This document shows positions 44,866 through 52,209 of a stretch of 64,000 bases of DNA, piece after piece. Position 1 is the first letter of the stretch; every line of letters starts with the position of its first letter. The position numbers and the translations under genes are program-made. The stretch is from Mucilaginibacter sp. Its GTDB lineage: Bacteria; Bacteroidota; Bacteroidia; Sphingobacteriales; Sphingobacteriaceae. Where the stretch lies: assembly GCA_031292485.1 (NCBI GenBank), contig JARLHA010000057.1:1-64000 (forward strand). The letters run 5' to 3'. Below the pieces are notes generated by a model. That model did no database searches and was not told where the DNA came from. It saw only the letters and a list, made by a program, of their open reading frames with translations.

Positions 44866-45342
44866 TTACTCCAGTGTGATCTGCCTACGGATACTTTCTT
44901 CCAGTGAAATGAAAGTTTCGGTCCGCTGGATGCCTTTAACACCCTGGATCTGTTCGTTCAAAACTTCACGTAAATGCGTGGTGTCATGGCACACTATTTT
45001 GGCAAAAATGCTGTAGCTGCCGGTGGTGTAATGGAGTTCTACGATCTCTTTTACGGTCTTTAACTGCTTAACGGCATCATTGTATTGTGAGCCTTTTTCC
45101 AGGAAAATGCCAAGGAAAGCGGTAATATCGTACCCTAATTTTTGAGGATCTACTTCCAAACTGGCACCTTTTATTACACCCATTTCTTCCAACTTTTTCA
45201 TCCTCACGTGTATAGTTCCGCCGGAAACGATCAACTCTTTAGCAATCTCGGTGTACGGAGTGGTCGCATTTTTCATTAATATCGATAAAATCTGTATGTC
45301 GAGATTATCAATTTCTAAATTTTGAGCTTTTCTGTGGGACAT
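44866..45342 (-). CDS. Lrp/AsnC-family transcriptional regulator
   Basis: The 158-residue protein has an N-terminal winged-helix domain (residues 8-65; LSILMKNATTPYTEIAKELIVSGGTIHVRMKKLEEMGVI) and a C-terminal RAM effector domain (LGIFLEKGSQYNDAVKQL, VELHYTTGSYSIFAKIV). It is expected to sense an amino acid and act as an octamer. It is divergent from the tRNA-like gene promoter at 45415. No direct target can be named. Confidence 0.9.
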   Translation of the reverse strand: MSHRKAQNLEIDNLDIQILSILMKNATTPYTEIAKELIVSGGTIHVRMKKLEEMGVIKGASLEVDPQKLGYDITAFLGIFLEKGSQYNDAVKQLKTVKEIVELHYTTGSYSIFAKIVCHDTTHLREVLNEQIQGVKGIQRTETFISLEESIRRQITLE

Positions 45343-45414
45343 AAATTCGGAAAATTTTATTTATATACAAGAATAATTAAAATCTGATAAAAATACAAAT
45401 ATTCTATTGAAATA

Positions 45415-45446
45415 TTTGCAACAAATGGATAGTCCTGTTAGATTTG
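45415..45446 (+). promoter_or_regulatory. Strong consensus promoter for the tRNA-like genes
   Basis: TTTG (45415-45418) and TAGATTTG (45439-45446) match both Bacteroidota promoter elements exactly, with 20 bp between. The predicted start is near 45453, about 40 nt before the first tRNA-like RNA, with no ORF following. Confidence 0.7.
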
Positions 45447-45493
45447 TATCAAGCCAATGACAAAAGCCGATCGTTCTTTTTAATAATACACAA

Positions 45494-45605
45494 TGTTGGG
45501 TGGTGAAATTTTAGGCAGACACACCTCCTTGTCCCGGTGGCGGAGATTATGGAAAACCCGAAGCGGGCTAACCACTCTTTGAAGGTTCGAATCCTTCCCC
45601 AACAG
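45494..45605 (+). tRNA. tRNA-like RNA, copy A, isotype unassigned, very long variable arm
   Basis: The acceptor stem TGTTGGG (45494-45500) pairs with CCCAACA (45598-45604), with G as discriminator. The D-arm is GTG/CAC around a 14-nt loop containing GG. The anticodon arm is CCTCC-TTGTCCC-GGTGG (one T-T mismatch), giving a formal GTC anticodon with C37. The T-arm GAAGG-TTCGAAT-CCTTC (45581-45597) directly abuts the acceptor as in real tRNAs. The variable region is 40 nt. It contains nested stems (GGAGA/TCTTT, TGG/CCA, and an apical CCCG-AAG-CGGG). The D-arm resembles tRNA-Leu, but the anticodon does not fit. CCA is not encoded. It could be a divergent tRNA, a tRNA mimic or a decayed tRNA. Confidence 0.5.
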
Positions 45606-45766
45606 CTTTTTTCTAAGTCTTGAGTCGAAAGTCTCAAGTCTTGGGTCAAAAACAAGAGAAGTAAAGTTGATGACCCGAAATAAAAATACTGTTTTAAGAA
45701 GTTAGTCAGGAGCATAAGTTAAATGCGACTAAAGACTCAGGACTTCCGGCTTAGGACTTTAAATAC
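45606..45766 (+). repeat. Spacer between tRNA-like copies with AAGTC/GACTT repeats
   Basis: It contains AGTCTTGAGTCGAAAGTCTC and AAGTCTTGGGTC, and near its end AAAGACTCAGGACTTCCGGC and TTAGGACTTT. These words can form stems and resemble the 'agtccgaaagtc' tract at 3574-3610. No separate promoter was seen, so copy B may be processed from a joint transcript. Confidence 0.5.
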
Positions 45767-45882
45767 TGTAGGATGGTGAAATTTTAGGCAGACACACCTC
45801 CTTGTCCCGGTGGCGAAGATCATGGGAAACTCTTAGCAATAAGAATAACCACTTCTTGAAGGTTCGACCCCTTCTCCTACAG
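45767..45882 (+). tRNA. tRNA-like RNA, copy B, isotype unassigned, very long variable arm
   Basis: The acceptor TGTAGGA (45767-45773) pairs with TCCTACA (45875-45881), with discriminator G. The 42 nt after the acceptor are identical to copy A, including the D-arm and anticodon arm. The T-arm is GAAGG-TTCGACC-CCTTC. The variable arm again folds: AAGA/TCTT, TGG/CCA and an apical TCTTA-GCAA-TAAGA. Acceptor and variable-arm stems differ from copy A by compensating changes, which argues that both RNAs are under structural selection. The terminator at 45914 follows. Confidence 0.5.
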
Positions 45883-45913
45883 CTCTTCTCATAATTTAGG
45901 TTTATAATTGGTT

Positions 45914-45945
45914 AGCAAAGGCCCCTGCCCATCAGGGGCTTTGCT
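45914..45945 (+). terminator. Terminator after the tRNA-like pair
   Basis: AGCAAAGGCCCCTG pairs with CAGGGGCTTTGCT over about 13 bp around a 5-nt loop, followed by AT-rich sequence with a GGGTTTTT tract at 45956. Confidence 0.7.
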
Positions 45946-46150
45946 TATATATAGGGTTTTTATTTGTTAGTTTGACAAATAAAAAAAGGGGGCAGGCATC
46001 ATTCTGAAAACCTGCCTTCATAATGTGCAATTCGTGTTCCTATAAATCAAATTTACAATTTTCTATATGAATTTCACTAAGCGGTTTGAATTGCACAAAC
46101 CTAAAACAACAAGGATTTTTGAAAATTGACGTTATACTAATGAATTCACG

Positions 46151-46158
46151 TAAATTTG
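46151..46158 (+). promoter_or_regulatory. Promoter -7 element TAAATTTG of the Nif3-like gene
   Basis: An exact TAnnTTTG match, with TTGACG about 22 bp upstream. It predicts a transcript starting near 46165, which supports ATG 46185 and rules out upstream in-frame starts. Confidence 0.55.
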
Positions 46159-46184
46159 AAAACATTCGTGAAATTCATATAAAC

Positions 46185-47282
46185 ATGAAACTATCCCAAC
46201 TCACCGCCTACCTCGAAAGCCTGGCCCCGCTGGCTTACCAGGAAGATTACGATAATGCCGGCCTCATCGTCGGCCGCCCCGACCAGGAAGTGTCCCAGGC
46301 GCTCATCTCGCTTGATTGTACGGAGGCCGTAGTGGATGAAGCTATCATCCATGATTGCCAGGTGATTATCTCGCACCACCCGATTGTTTTTCGCGGGCTT
46401 AAAAAATTCAACAGCAAAACGTACGTAGAGCGTGTGGTTGAAAAAGCGATCCGCAATAATATCGCTTTATATGCCATTCATACCAACCTGGATAATGTAT
46501 TGCCGGGCGTCAACGCCAAAATATGCGCTACGCTTGGGTTGCAAAACTGTCGCATCCTGGTCCCCAAACATAGTTTGCTTAAAAAGCTGGTTACCTATGT
46601 GCCGCATAGCCATGCGGATGCTGTGAGGGACGCTTTATTTGAAGCGGGTGCCGGGCATATCGGCAATTATAGCGAAGTGAGCTTTAATGCCAATGGGACG
46701 GGCACATTTAAGGGTAACGAATATACCAACCCCTTTGTAGGCGAACAGGGCGTACGGCATAGGGAGGAAGAGATTCGGGTGGAAACCATTTACCCGGCTA
46801 TAGCCGAAAGTAAAATCTTGATGGCGCTTATACTGGCCCATCCTTATGAAGAGGTGGCCTACGACCTGTACCCCATGACCAATCAAACCCAGGCTGTCGG
46901 GTCCGGGATGATCGGTGAACTGGAGCTGCCGATGGAAGAAGAAGCTTTTTTATATCAGGTAAAAGAAAAAATGCGTGCGCATGTGATCAGACATACGGCA
47001 TTTACCGGCAGGCATATTAAAAAAGTAGCGGTTTGCGGCGGTGCCGGGGGTTTTCTGTTAAAGCACGCCATAGGTGCCGGGGCCGATATATTTATCACCG
47101 CCGATTACAAGTACCACGAGTTTTTTGATGCCGAAGGAAAGTTGATCATCGCCGACGTTGGGCACTTTGAAAGTGAACAATTTACGCAACAATTATTGTA
47201 TGAGAATATTAAGAAAAAATTTAGTAACTTTGCCGTCCGTTTAACAGAAGTAAATACAAACCCCGTCAAATATTTTATTTAA
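46185..47282 (+). CDS. Nif3-like dinuclear metal-centre hexameric protein
   Basis: The 365-residue protein has the DUF34/NIF3 fold. Metal ligands are in IISHHPIVF and ALYAIHTNLDN near the N-terminus and DVGHFESEQF near the C-terminus. A PII-like insert domain (about residues 130-245) sits between the halves, as in the YqfO type. GTP cyclohydrolase-like functions have been proposed for the family; the role is not settled. ATG 46185 gives the conserved start MKLSQLTAYLESLAP. Its stop overlaps the start of the next gene (TAATG), so the two are translationally coupled. Confidence 0.9.
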   Translation: MKLSQLTAYLESLAPLAYQEDYDNAGLIVGRPDQEVSQALISLDCTEAVVDEAIIHDCQVIISHHPIVFRGLKKFNSKTYVERVVEKAIRNNIALYAIHTNLDNVLPGVNAKICATLGLQNCRILVPKHSLLKKLVTYVPHSHADAVRDALFEAGAGHIGNYSEVSFNANGTGTFKGNEYTNPFVGEQGVRHREEEIRVETIYPAIAESKILMALILAHPYEEVAYDLYPMTNQTQAVGSGMIGELELPMEEEAFLYQVKEKMRAHVIRHTAFTGRHIKKVAVCGGAGGFLLKHAIGAGADIFITADYKYHEFFDAEGKLIIADVGHFESEQFTQQLLYENIKKKFSNFAVRLTEVNTNPVKYFI

Positions 47283-48025
47283 TGGAACAAACCGTAGAAG
47301 AGAAGCTGAAAGCTTTATACGAACTACAAACCATCCACACCAAGATCGACAGAATTCGCCAGGTAAGAGGCGAGTTGCCTATGGAAGTTGCCGATCTGGA
47401 AGATGACGTTGCTGGTCTTGAAACCCGTATTCAAAAGATAAAAGCTGAGCTGGATGATTTAGAAGATGATATTGTTACCCGTAAAAACCTGATAAAGGAT
47501 TCACAGGCCAACATCAAAAAATACGAAACTCAACTTAATGAGGTTAAAAATAACCGCGAATACGACGCTATATCAAAAGAAATTGAGATCCAGGGATTAG
47601 ATATCCAGGTAAGTGAAAAAAAGATCAGGGAATTTGGCTTTGAAATAGCCACTAAAACCCAGGTTTATGAAAAAGCCCTTGCCGACCTGGAAGCCCGTAA
47701 AAGCGACCTGGATGCCAAAAAAGAAGAATTAGGCACCATCACTTCTGAAACCCAGAAGGAAGAAAACGAACTGACCGCCCAGGCTGAAGCAGCAACCAAA
47801 GGTATTGATGAGCGTTTATTGATTGCCTATAACCGTTTGCGTAAAAACGCAAAGAACGGCCTGGCAGTGGTAACTATCCAGCGCGATTCATGTTCAGGAT
47901 GCTTTAACCAGATCCCGCCTCAACGCCAGTCGGATATCCGTCAGCGTAAAAAGATCATCGTTTGCGAACATTGCGGCCGTATACTGGTTGACGAGCAAAT
48001 GGCCATGGAAGCTGAAACAGCATAA
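47282..48025 (+). CDS. Coiled-coil protein with C-terminal C4 zinc ribbon
   Basis: The 247-residue protein has a long alpha-helical hairpin (residues 5-185) rich in Glu/Lys heptads. It is followed by a zinc ribbon with CSGCFNQIPP and CEHCGRIL (four cysteines), the zf-RING_7/DUF164-type domain. It is conserved next to the Nif3-like gene in Bacteroidota. A nucleic-acid or ribosome-related function is suspected from the fold only. It overlaps the preceding stop by one base. Confidence 0.87.
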   Translation: MEQTVEEKLKALYELQTIHTKIDRIRQVRGELPMEVADLEDDVAGLETRIQKIKAELDDLEDDIVTRKNLIKDSQANIKKYETQLNEVKNNREYDAISKEIEIQGLDIQVSEKKIREFGFEIATKTQVYEKALADLEARKSDLDAKKEELGTITSETQKEENELTAQAEAATKGIDERLLIAYNRLRKNAKNGLAVVTIQRDSCSGCFNQIPPQRQSDIRQRKKIIVCEHCGRILVDEQMAMEAETA

Positions 48026-48058
48026 GCCCACTGCCCCTGAAGGGGAGTAAAAATATAA

Positions 48059-48089
48059 AAGCTGCCTTAAATGAGGTGGCTTTTTTTTA
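48059..48089 (+). terminator. Terminator after the zinc-ribbon gene
   Basis: AAGCTGCCT pairs with AGGTGGCTT (two G-T pairs) and is followed by eight Ts. Confidence 0.75.
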
Positions 48090-48157
48090 TGCGAAAATTT
48101 GGGGTAGTGATAGGCGATAGTAGGGTTACGGCCTTTTTGGGGTAATTTACAAAAAAC

Positions 48158-48186
48158 AAAAAAACCTCCCCGGTAAGCCGGGAAGG
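48158..48186 (-). terminator. Terminator downstream of rplS
   Basis: On the minus strand CCTTCCCGG pairs with CCGGGGAGG (one T-G pair) around a 4-nt loop and runs into a T-rich tract. Confidence 0.78.
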
Positions 48187-48227
48187 CGAATATTTTTATG
48201 ATACTCCTTTTCAGGAGACCTGAAAAC

Positions 48228-48575
48228 TTAAACCCTTTTTGATTTGATACGGGCAGCTTTGCCGGTCAATTCGCGCAGGTAATAAAGTTTAGCACGGCGT
48301 ACTTTACCGTGGCTGTTTACCTCTACCTTTTCAATATTTGGCGAGTTGTAAGGGAATATACGCTCAACACCTATGCCGTTTGATACTTTACGTACAGTAA
48401 AGGTTTCAGATATGCCAACACTGTTACGTTGGATAACCACACCCTGGTATACCTGTATACGTTCCTTGTTTCCTTCGCGTATTTTATAGTGAACACTTAC
48501 CGTATCACCTGCTTTAAAGGACGGATGTACTCTTTTTTCTGATGATTGTTCTTCAACAAATTTTACTAAATCCAT
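48228..48575 (-). CDS. rplS: 50S ribosomal protein L19
   Basis: The 115-residue protein is the full-length L19: HPSFKAGDTVSVHYKIREG, VYQGVVIQRNSVGISETFTVRKVSNGIGVERIFPYNSP, KLYYLRELTGKAARI. It sits at the interface of the ribosomal subunits. It has a possible promoter (TATAATTG near 48622) and its own terminator at 48158, so here it is probably transcribed apart from trmD, which lies 1.8 kb upstream. Confidence 0.97.
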   Translation of the reverse strand: MDLVKFVEEQSSEKRVHPSFKAGDTVSVHYKIREGNKERIQVYQGVVIQRNSVGISETFTVRKVSNGIGVERIFPYNSPNIEKVEVNSHGKVRRAKLYYLRELTGKAARIKSKRV

Positions 48576-48675
48576 GATTTTTAGCTCTTAAAGCGATTTT
48601 TAGCCCGTAAAAATCGGATTGCAATTATAGGGATTTTTTTTAACAATTAAAAGTCGATGTTGAAAATTAATTTCG

Positions 48676-48788
48676 ATTAGTTAGATTAAGTTGAATGGTT
48701 GATTGAGTTGGATTAAGTGAGTGGTTGCAATTCAACTAACTTAACCCAATCAACCATTCAACTTAATCTAACTCAATCAACTTAATCC
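48676..48788. repeat. Long inverted repeat of AACTTAATC-type words
   Basis: The left arm around 48680-48718 (TTAGATTAAGTTGAATGGTT and on) is nearly complementary to 48738-48772, with a stem of over 30 bp. The direct repeats run into the stop codon of the membrane-protein gene at 48782. The element is low-complexity, made of ATTRAGTTG words. Confidence 0.7.
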
Positions 48789-49012
48789 ACCTTCCTCGCC
48801 TCTGTAAAATATGCTATAATAGTATAGATCAAGCCGATCAGCAGAACGTTGAATACAAAATTGATCATCGTATCACTTCCGGAGTGTGAGCGGCTGTCGA
48901 TATCAATAAAAGTATAGACGGCGTATGCCGCCGCTATCACTAAAATAACCCAGCCGACTACCGAAGCCGGGCGGTAGATAATGCCTGTACGTGTAAACCA
49001 GTTTAATTTCAT
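48782..49012 (-). CDS. Small two-helix membrane protein in an ECF sigma operon
   Basis: The 76-residue protein starts MKLNWFTRTGIIYRPASVVG. It has helices at about 16-36 (VVGWVILVIAAAYAVYTF) and 50-68 (INFVFNVLLIGLIYTIIAYF) and the tail TEARKVD. The ATG at 49012 is chosen because the frame upstream has no conserved content and would overlap the previous gene. It is the third gene after the sigma factor at 49598. It is conserved-looking but unnamed, and may take part in sigma control. Confidence 0.65.
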   Translation of the reverse strand: MKLNWFTRTGIIYRPASVVGWVILVIAAAYAVYTFIDIDSRSHSGSDTMINFVFNVLLIGLIYTIIAYFTEARKVD

Positions 49013-49071
49013 AAAATTAAGTTTTATAGTTTGATACTTCTTTAATTGAACGAGGCTTCTGCCTTTCTCCT

Positions 49072-49554
49072 TTAACCTACGGAGATATTCTCCGTCATTA
49101 CATACGCTATAAATATCCCCACAATAACCAGGCTGAGCAGGACAAGCAGGATATTCCATATTTTAACCTTTATGGTGATATTAAGCTGTTGCACTCTGCC
49201 TTCTTTTTGAAGGTCCACATGTGTTATGGCCAGTGCATTGATGATGATACAGACAATTGGCAGCACCACCATAATAACCGGCCCTAAAAAATCGATATAG
49301 CGCGTTTTATCCAGACTCGACATCAGCGTAAACATGGCTGCGAACCAGCTTGCGCCCACGCGTAGGTGCGAGAAGTAGTACATAAACACGCAAAACAAAA
49401 AATAGCAGGGCGCAACAATCAGCCATACGCCCAATGCCGCCGAGCGGCCTGCATTCATAATGGCCATTTTTACCAATTGGGGGTGTTCCTGCGGGTTAAC
49501 TTCCGGTACTTTTAAGTTTTCCATCTGTTTTAAAAATTCGTCTTTTTCTTTCAT
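49072..49554 (-). CDS. Membrane protein, probable regulator partner of the ECF sigma factor
   Basis: The 160-residue protein has a soluble N-terminal segment (MKEKDEFLKQMENLKVPEVN) of the size and position of a short anti-sigma domain. Four transmembrane helices follow. It starts 43 bp after the sigma gene on the same strand, the usual place for an anti-sigma factor. No zinc-binding ZAS motif (HxxxCxxC) is present, so if it is an anti-sigma factor it is of another type. This role is inference from position only. Confidence 0.6.
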   Translation of the reverse strand: MKEKDEFLKQMENLKVPEVNPQEHPQLVKMAIMNAGRSAALGVWLIVAPCYFLFCVFMYYFSHLRVGASWFAAMFTLMSSLDKTRYIDFLGPVIMVVLPIVCIIINALAITHVDLQKEGRVQQLNITIKVKIWNILLVLLSLVIVGIFIAYVMTENISVG

Positions 49555-49597
49555 ATTAATTACTCCTATAATGCAAAAAGATGATCCGGTTGCAGTG

Positions 49598-50170
49598 TTA
49601 CACCATATTTCTTAATTTCTCCAACCCGCGCGATAGCAGCGACTTTACGGTTCCTTCATTCTTATCCAGAATCTCGCTGATCTCGCTATTGGTTTTTTGT
49701 TCAAAATACCGTAGCGCAATTACTTCCTGGTATTTAATATCCAGCTTCAGCAGGTTTATCCTGATCAGGTTATAATCGTTATGTGCCTTTAATTCGCCTT
49801 CAAGTATTTCACGCTCATCATCTGCATCCTGGTGTAGCAGCTTTTCCATTTGGGGGTTCTCCAGTAATTGCTGTAGCGATTGTGGCTGGTATTTACTGCT
49901 GCGGTAATACATATTCAGTTCGTTGCTGGCAATTCGGTACAGCCAGGCAGAAAGACTGATACCACGCCAGCGGAAACTGCCGATCTTTAAAAAGGCTTTT
50001 AAAAATGTTTCGGCAGCAATGTCCCTCGAAAGATCATAATCCGCCGTGCGGCGCATGATATACCCGAACACAGGTTTATACCAATAGTCAAACACCTCAC
50101 CAAAAGCGGCGGGGTTTGTACGGCATTGGTCAATTAACCGGGACTGTTGTTCAGGGCTCATTTTCTGCAA
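49598..50170 (-). CDS. RNA polymerase sigma factor, ECF subfamily
   Basis: The 190-residue protein has region 2 (residues 20-95; FDYWYKPVFGYIMRRTADYDLSRDIAAETFLKAFLKI) and region 4 (130-185; LDIKYQEVIALRYFEQKTNSEISEILDKNEGTVKSLLSRGLEKL). It differs from the FecI-type factor at 28809 and has no FecR/SusC nearby. It is followed by two membrane-protein genes that may control it. An in-frame ATG at 50161 is an alternative start. Confidence 0.92.
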   Translation of the reverse strand: MQKMSPEQQSRLIDQCRTNPAAFGEVFDYWYKPVFGYIMRRTADYDLSRDIAAETFLKAFLKIGSFRWRGISLSAWLYRIASNELNMYYRSSKYQPQSLQQLLENPQMEKLLHQDADDEREILEGELKAHNDYNLIRINLLKLDIKYQEVIALRYFEQKTNSEISEILDKNEGTVKSLLSRGLEKLRNMV

Positions 50171-50242
50171 CTACAATGCATTGGGTGCTTTTTAGTTGCA
50201 ATCTAAATTTAAGGTTTTACTTGAAAAGAATTGAAAAAATAA

Positions 50243-50410
50243 GTCATGCTGAATTTATTTCAGTACCCCACGGACAGGTGGTCAGCTGACAAGGCATCGT
50301 CCGACAGGACGCCAACATGCAGGCGGCTCAGCGCTTTGTTACTTAGCGCGCGGCGACATAGCAGTGTGGGGTGCCGATCCGCCACAAGGCGGACGACATC
50401 AAAGGGCGGG
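50243..50410. repeat. GTCATGCTGA-type dispersed element, copy 2
   Basis: It starts GTCATGCTGAATTTATTTCA (a CTGAA/TTCAG hairpin) and contains CCCCAC and GTGGGG words about 90 bp apart. It ends with a CCGCC-ACAA-GGCGG hairpin near 50376. It fills the gap between the sigma gene and the trmD stop and is related to 28709-28747. Confidence 0.6.
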
Positions 50411-50413
50411 ACA

Positions 50414-51088
50414 CTATTCCAGCAAATCCGGCCTTCTCTTCCTGGTGCGTTCTACGGCCTGTTCAAAGCGCCATTTTTCTACCTCGGGTGTATTGCCGCT
50501 TAAAAGGATGTCGGGCACCTTGTAGCCGTTCCAGTCGGCCGGGCGGGTATAAACCGGGGCATCCAGCAATCCATCCTGGAAAGAATCGGATAATGCAGAG
50601 GTTTCGTCGGATAAAACACCCGGTATCAACCTCACCACGGCATCAACAACGATTGCAGCCGGCAGTTCGCCGCCCGACAGCACATAATCGCCGATAGAGA
50701 TCTCGCGGGTCACGAAAATATCGCGGATCCGCTGGTCGATGCCTTTATAGTGGCCACATAAAATAATGTAGTTTGTTTTGGTTGACAGCTGGTTGGCGAT
50801 CTGCTGGTTAAAAGTCTCACCATCCGGCGACATAAAGATCACCTCGTCATAATCGCGCTCGCTTTTCAATTTTTCAATAATGCGGGCAAAGGGGTCAATG
50901 GTCATCACCATACCGCTGCCGCCGCCATAGGGGTAATCGTCCACACTTTTTTGTTTTTGTGTGGAATAATCCCGCAGGTTATGGACGTGTATTTCGGCAA
51001 TGCCTTTTTTTTGCGCACGCTGCAAAATGGAGTGGGCGAAGGGGCTTTCCAGCAAGCCGGGCAAAACGGTAACGATATCAAAGCGCAT
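50414..51088 (-). CDS. trmD: tRNA (guanine-37-N1)-methyltransferase
   Basis: This 224-residue SPOUT-class enzyme has the trefoil-knot SAM site ILCGHYKGIDQRI and SIGDYVLSGGELPA. The N-terminus is MRFDIVTVLPGLLESPFAHS, and the YGGGSGMVM loop is present. It methylates G37 next to the anticodon to prevent frameshifting. ATG 51088 matches the family start; the frame extends upstream without homology. In many bacteria trmD follows rimM directly, but here 2.8 kb of accessory genes separate them. Confidence 0.96.
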   Translation of the reverse strand: MRFDIVTVLPGLLESPFAHSILQRAQKKGIAEIHVHNLRDYSTQKQKSVDDYPYGGGSGMVMTIDPFARIIEKLKSERDYDEVIFMSPDGETFNQQIANQLSTKTNYIILCGHYKGIDQRIRDIFVTREISIGDYVLSGGELPAAIVVDAVVRLIPGVLSDETSALSDSFQDGLLDAPVYTRPADWNGYKVPDILLSGNTPEVEKWRFEQAVERTRKRRPDLLE

Positions 51089-51143
51089 GGGGCAAAGATA
51101 GTTTTCTTTAAGCTGAAAGACTAAAGCTGAAAGCCCGGAATTC

Positions 51144-51536
51144 CTACAAAGGCCTGTAAATTTCCCAGTGATGGCCAAAGGGATCGGAGATATGGCCCAG
51201 GCGCATGCCGTAATCCTGGTCGGCTACCGGGTATATTTCAGTTGCGCCGACTGCAATAGCTTGTTTTGCCACCGCGTCCGGGTCGCCAACCATCAACCCA
51301 AACCTCACACTGATACCCCCGAGGCTCAATGGGCTGTAATTGCCAAGTTCCGGCGATTCATCGGCCAGATAAAACACCGCGCCGCCAATCGATAATTCAG
51401 CCACCAATTCCCCATCCGGAGAAGTTACACGCATCAATTCGGTGGCGTTAAATGCTTTTTTATAAAAGTCGATAGCGGCGGCACCGTTTTTTACCGATAG
51501 CGTGGGTTTAATTACTGCTTTAAAACTGTTTTCCAT
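51144..51536 (-). CDS. VOC-superfamily (glyoxalase/PhnB-like) protein 1
   Basis: The 130-residue protein starts MENSFKAVIKPTLSVKNGAAAIDFYKKAF. It has paired beta-alpha-beta-beta-beta modules and ends YGMRLGHISDPFGHHWEIYRPL, the metal-site end of the PhnB-like group. The substrate is unknown. Its ATG follows the stop of the sister gene by one base (TAAC-ATG), so they form an operon. The upstream frame to 51587 overlaps the sister gene and is discarded. Confidence 0.85.
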   Translation of the reverse strand: MENSFKAVIKPTLSVKNGAAAIDFYKKAFNATELMRVTSPDGELVAELSIGGAVFYLADESPELGNYSPLSLGGISVRFGLMVGDPDAVAKQAIAVGATEIYPVADQDYGMRLGHISDPFGHHWEIYRPL

Positions 51537-51537
51537 G

Positions 51538-51954
51538 TTAGTTGCCGTTATTGGTTGCAGGCCTTTCGTCGCGGATATCTTTTTCAATCAGCCACTCATG
51601 CCCGAAGGGGTCGATAAAACTACCCTGCCGGTAGCCGTAGTCATAATCCTGCACCGGCGAGATCACTGTTGCGCCCGCTGCTTCGGCCCGCGCCATTACG
51701 CCATGCACGTCATCTATAAATAAACCGATGGATACGGTAGTATTGCCGGTATGGGCGGGGCTCAAATTCCGGCTGCCTTCCTCGTGCAAGTGGAAAACAT
51801 TGCCGTCAATTTCCAGTTCCGACACATGGATCGATCCATCGTCATCGCTAAAACGGCGCAGTTCCTTTGCCCCAAAAACATCGATATAGAAGCTTATATC
51901 TTTTACGCCATGACTGATCACCAGGTGCGGCGCGAATGTTGTTTTCTGTTTCAT
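51538..51954 (-). CDS. VOC-superfamily (glyoxalase/PhnB-like) protein 2
   Basis: The 138-residue paralogue of the next gene starts MKQKTTFAPHLVISHGVKDISFYIDVF and ends YGYRQGSFIDPFGHEWLIEKDI. The shared HISDPFGH/FIDPFGHEW ending suggests a metal-binding glyoxalase/dioxygenase fold, with the activity unknown. It lies 52 bp after the XRE regulator gene and may belong to that operon. The gap holds an AAGAATCAAGAGTCAGGAAC repeat tract. Confidence 0.85.
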   Translation of the reverse strand: MKQKTTFAPHLVISHGVKDISFYIDVFGAKELRRFSDDDGSIHVSELEIDGNVFHLHEEGSRNLSPAHTGNTTVSIGLFIDDVHGVMARAEAAGATVISPVQDYDYGYRQGSFIDPFGHEWLIEKDIRDERPATNNGN

Positions 51955-52006
51955 ATTGATAATATTTTTTGTCTTGATTCCTGGTTCCTGACTCTTGATT
52001 CTTTCC

Positions 52007-52207
52007 TCAATCCCCCTCTTCCAGCATAAATACCTCTTCCAATGGTTTGCCAAATACCCGGGCTATCTTTAGCGCCAGTACAGTTGAAGGTACGTATTTA
52101 TTGCTTTCGATAGTATTAATGGTTTGTCGGGATACGCCCACCTGTTCGGCCAGTTCGCCCTGCGTTATATTTTTAATGGCGCGTTCTACACGGATATTAT
52201 TTTTCAT
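52007..52207 (-). CDS. XRE-family helix-turn-helix regulator of the membrane-protein operon
   Basis: The 66-residue protein is a single Cro/CI HTH: ITQGELAEQVGVSRQTINTIESNKYVPSTVLALKIARVFGKPLEEVFMLEEGD. This compact type (YgzD/PilX-like) is usually the autorepressor of a small membrane-protein operon. It lies 2 bp after the stop of the upstream membrane-protein gene. The palindromic GTAAA sites at 53119-53159 are its likely target. Confidence 0.88.
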   Translation of the reverse strand: MKNNIRVERAIKNITQGELAEQVGVSRQTINTIESNKYVPSTVLALKIARVFGKPLEEVFMLEEGD

Positions 52208-52209
52208 TG

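Noticed and set aside
45449..45715. Minus-strand open frame over the first tRNA-like RNA
   Set aside because: It is an antisense shadow of the structured RNA. The same kind of peptide appears whenever such RNA genes are translated backwards.
46086..46184. Upstream in-frame extension of the Nif3-like gene
   Set aside because: It has no conserved residues, and the predicted promoter at 46151 lies inside it.
50243..50410. Plus-strand open frames next to the trmD stop
   Set aside because: They lie in a hairpin-rich dispersed repeat with low protein-like character.
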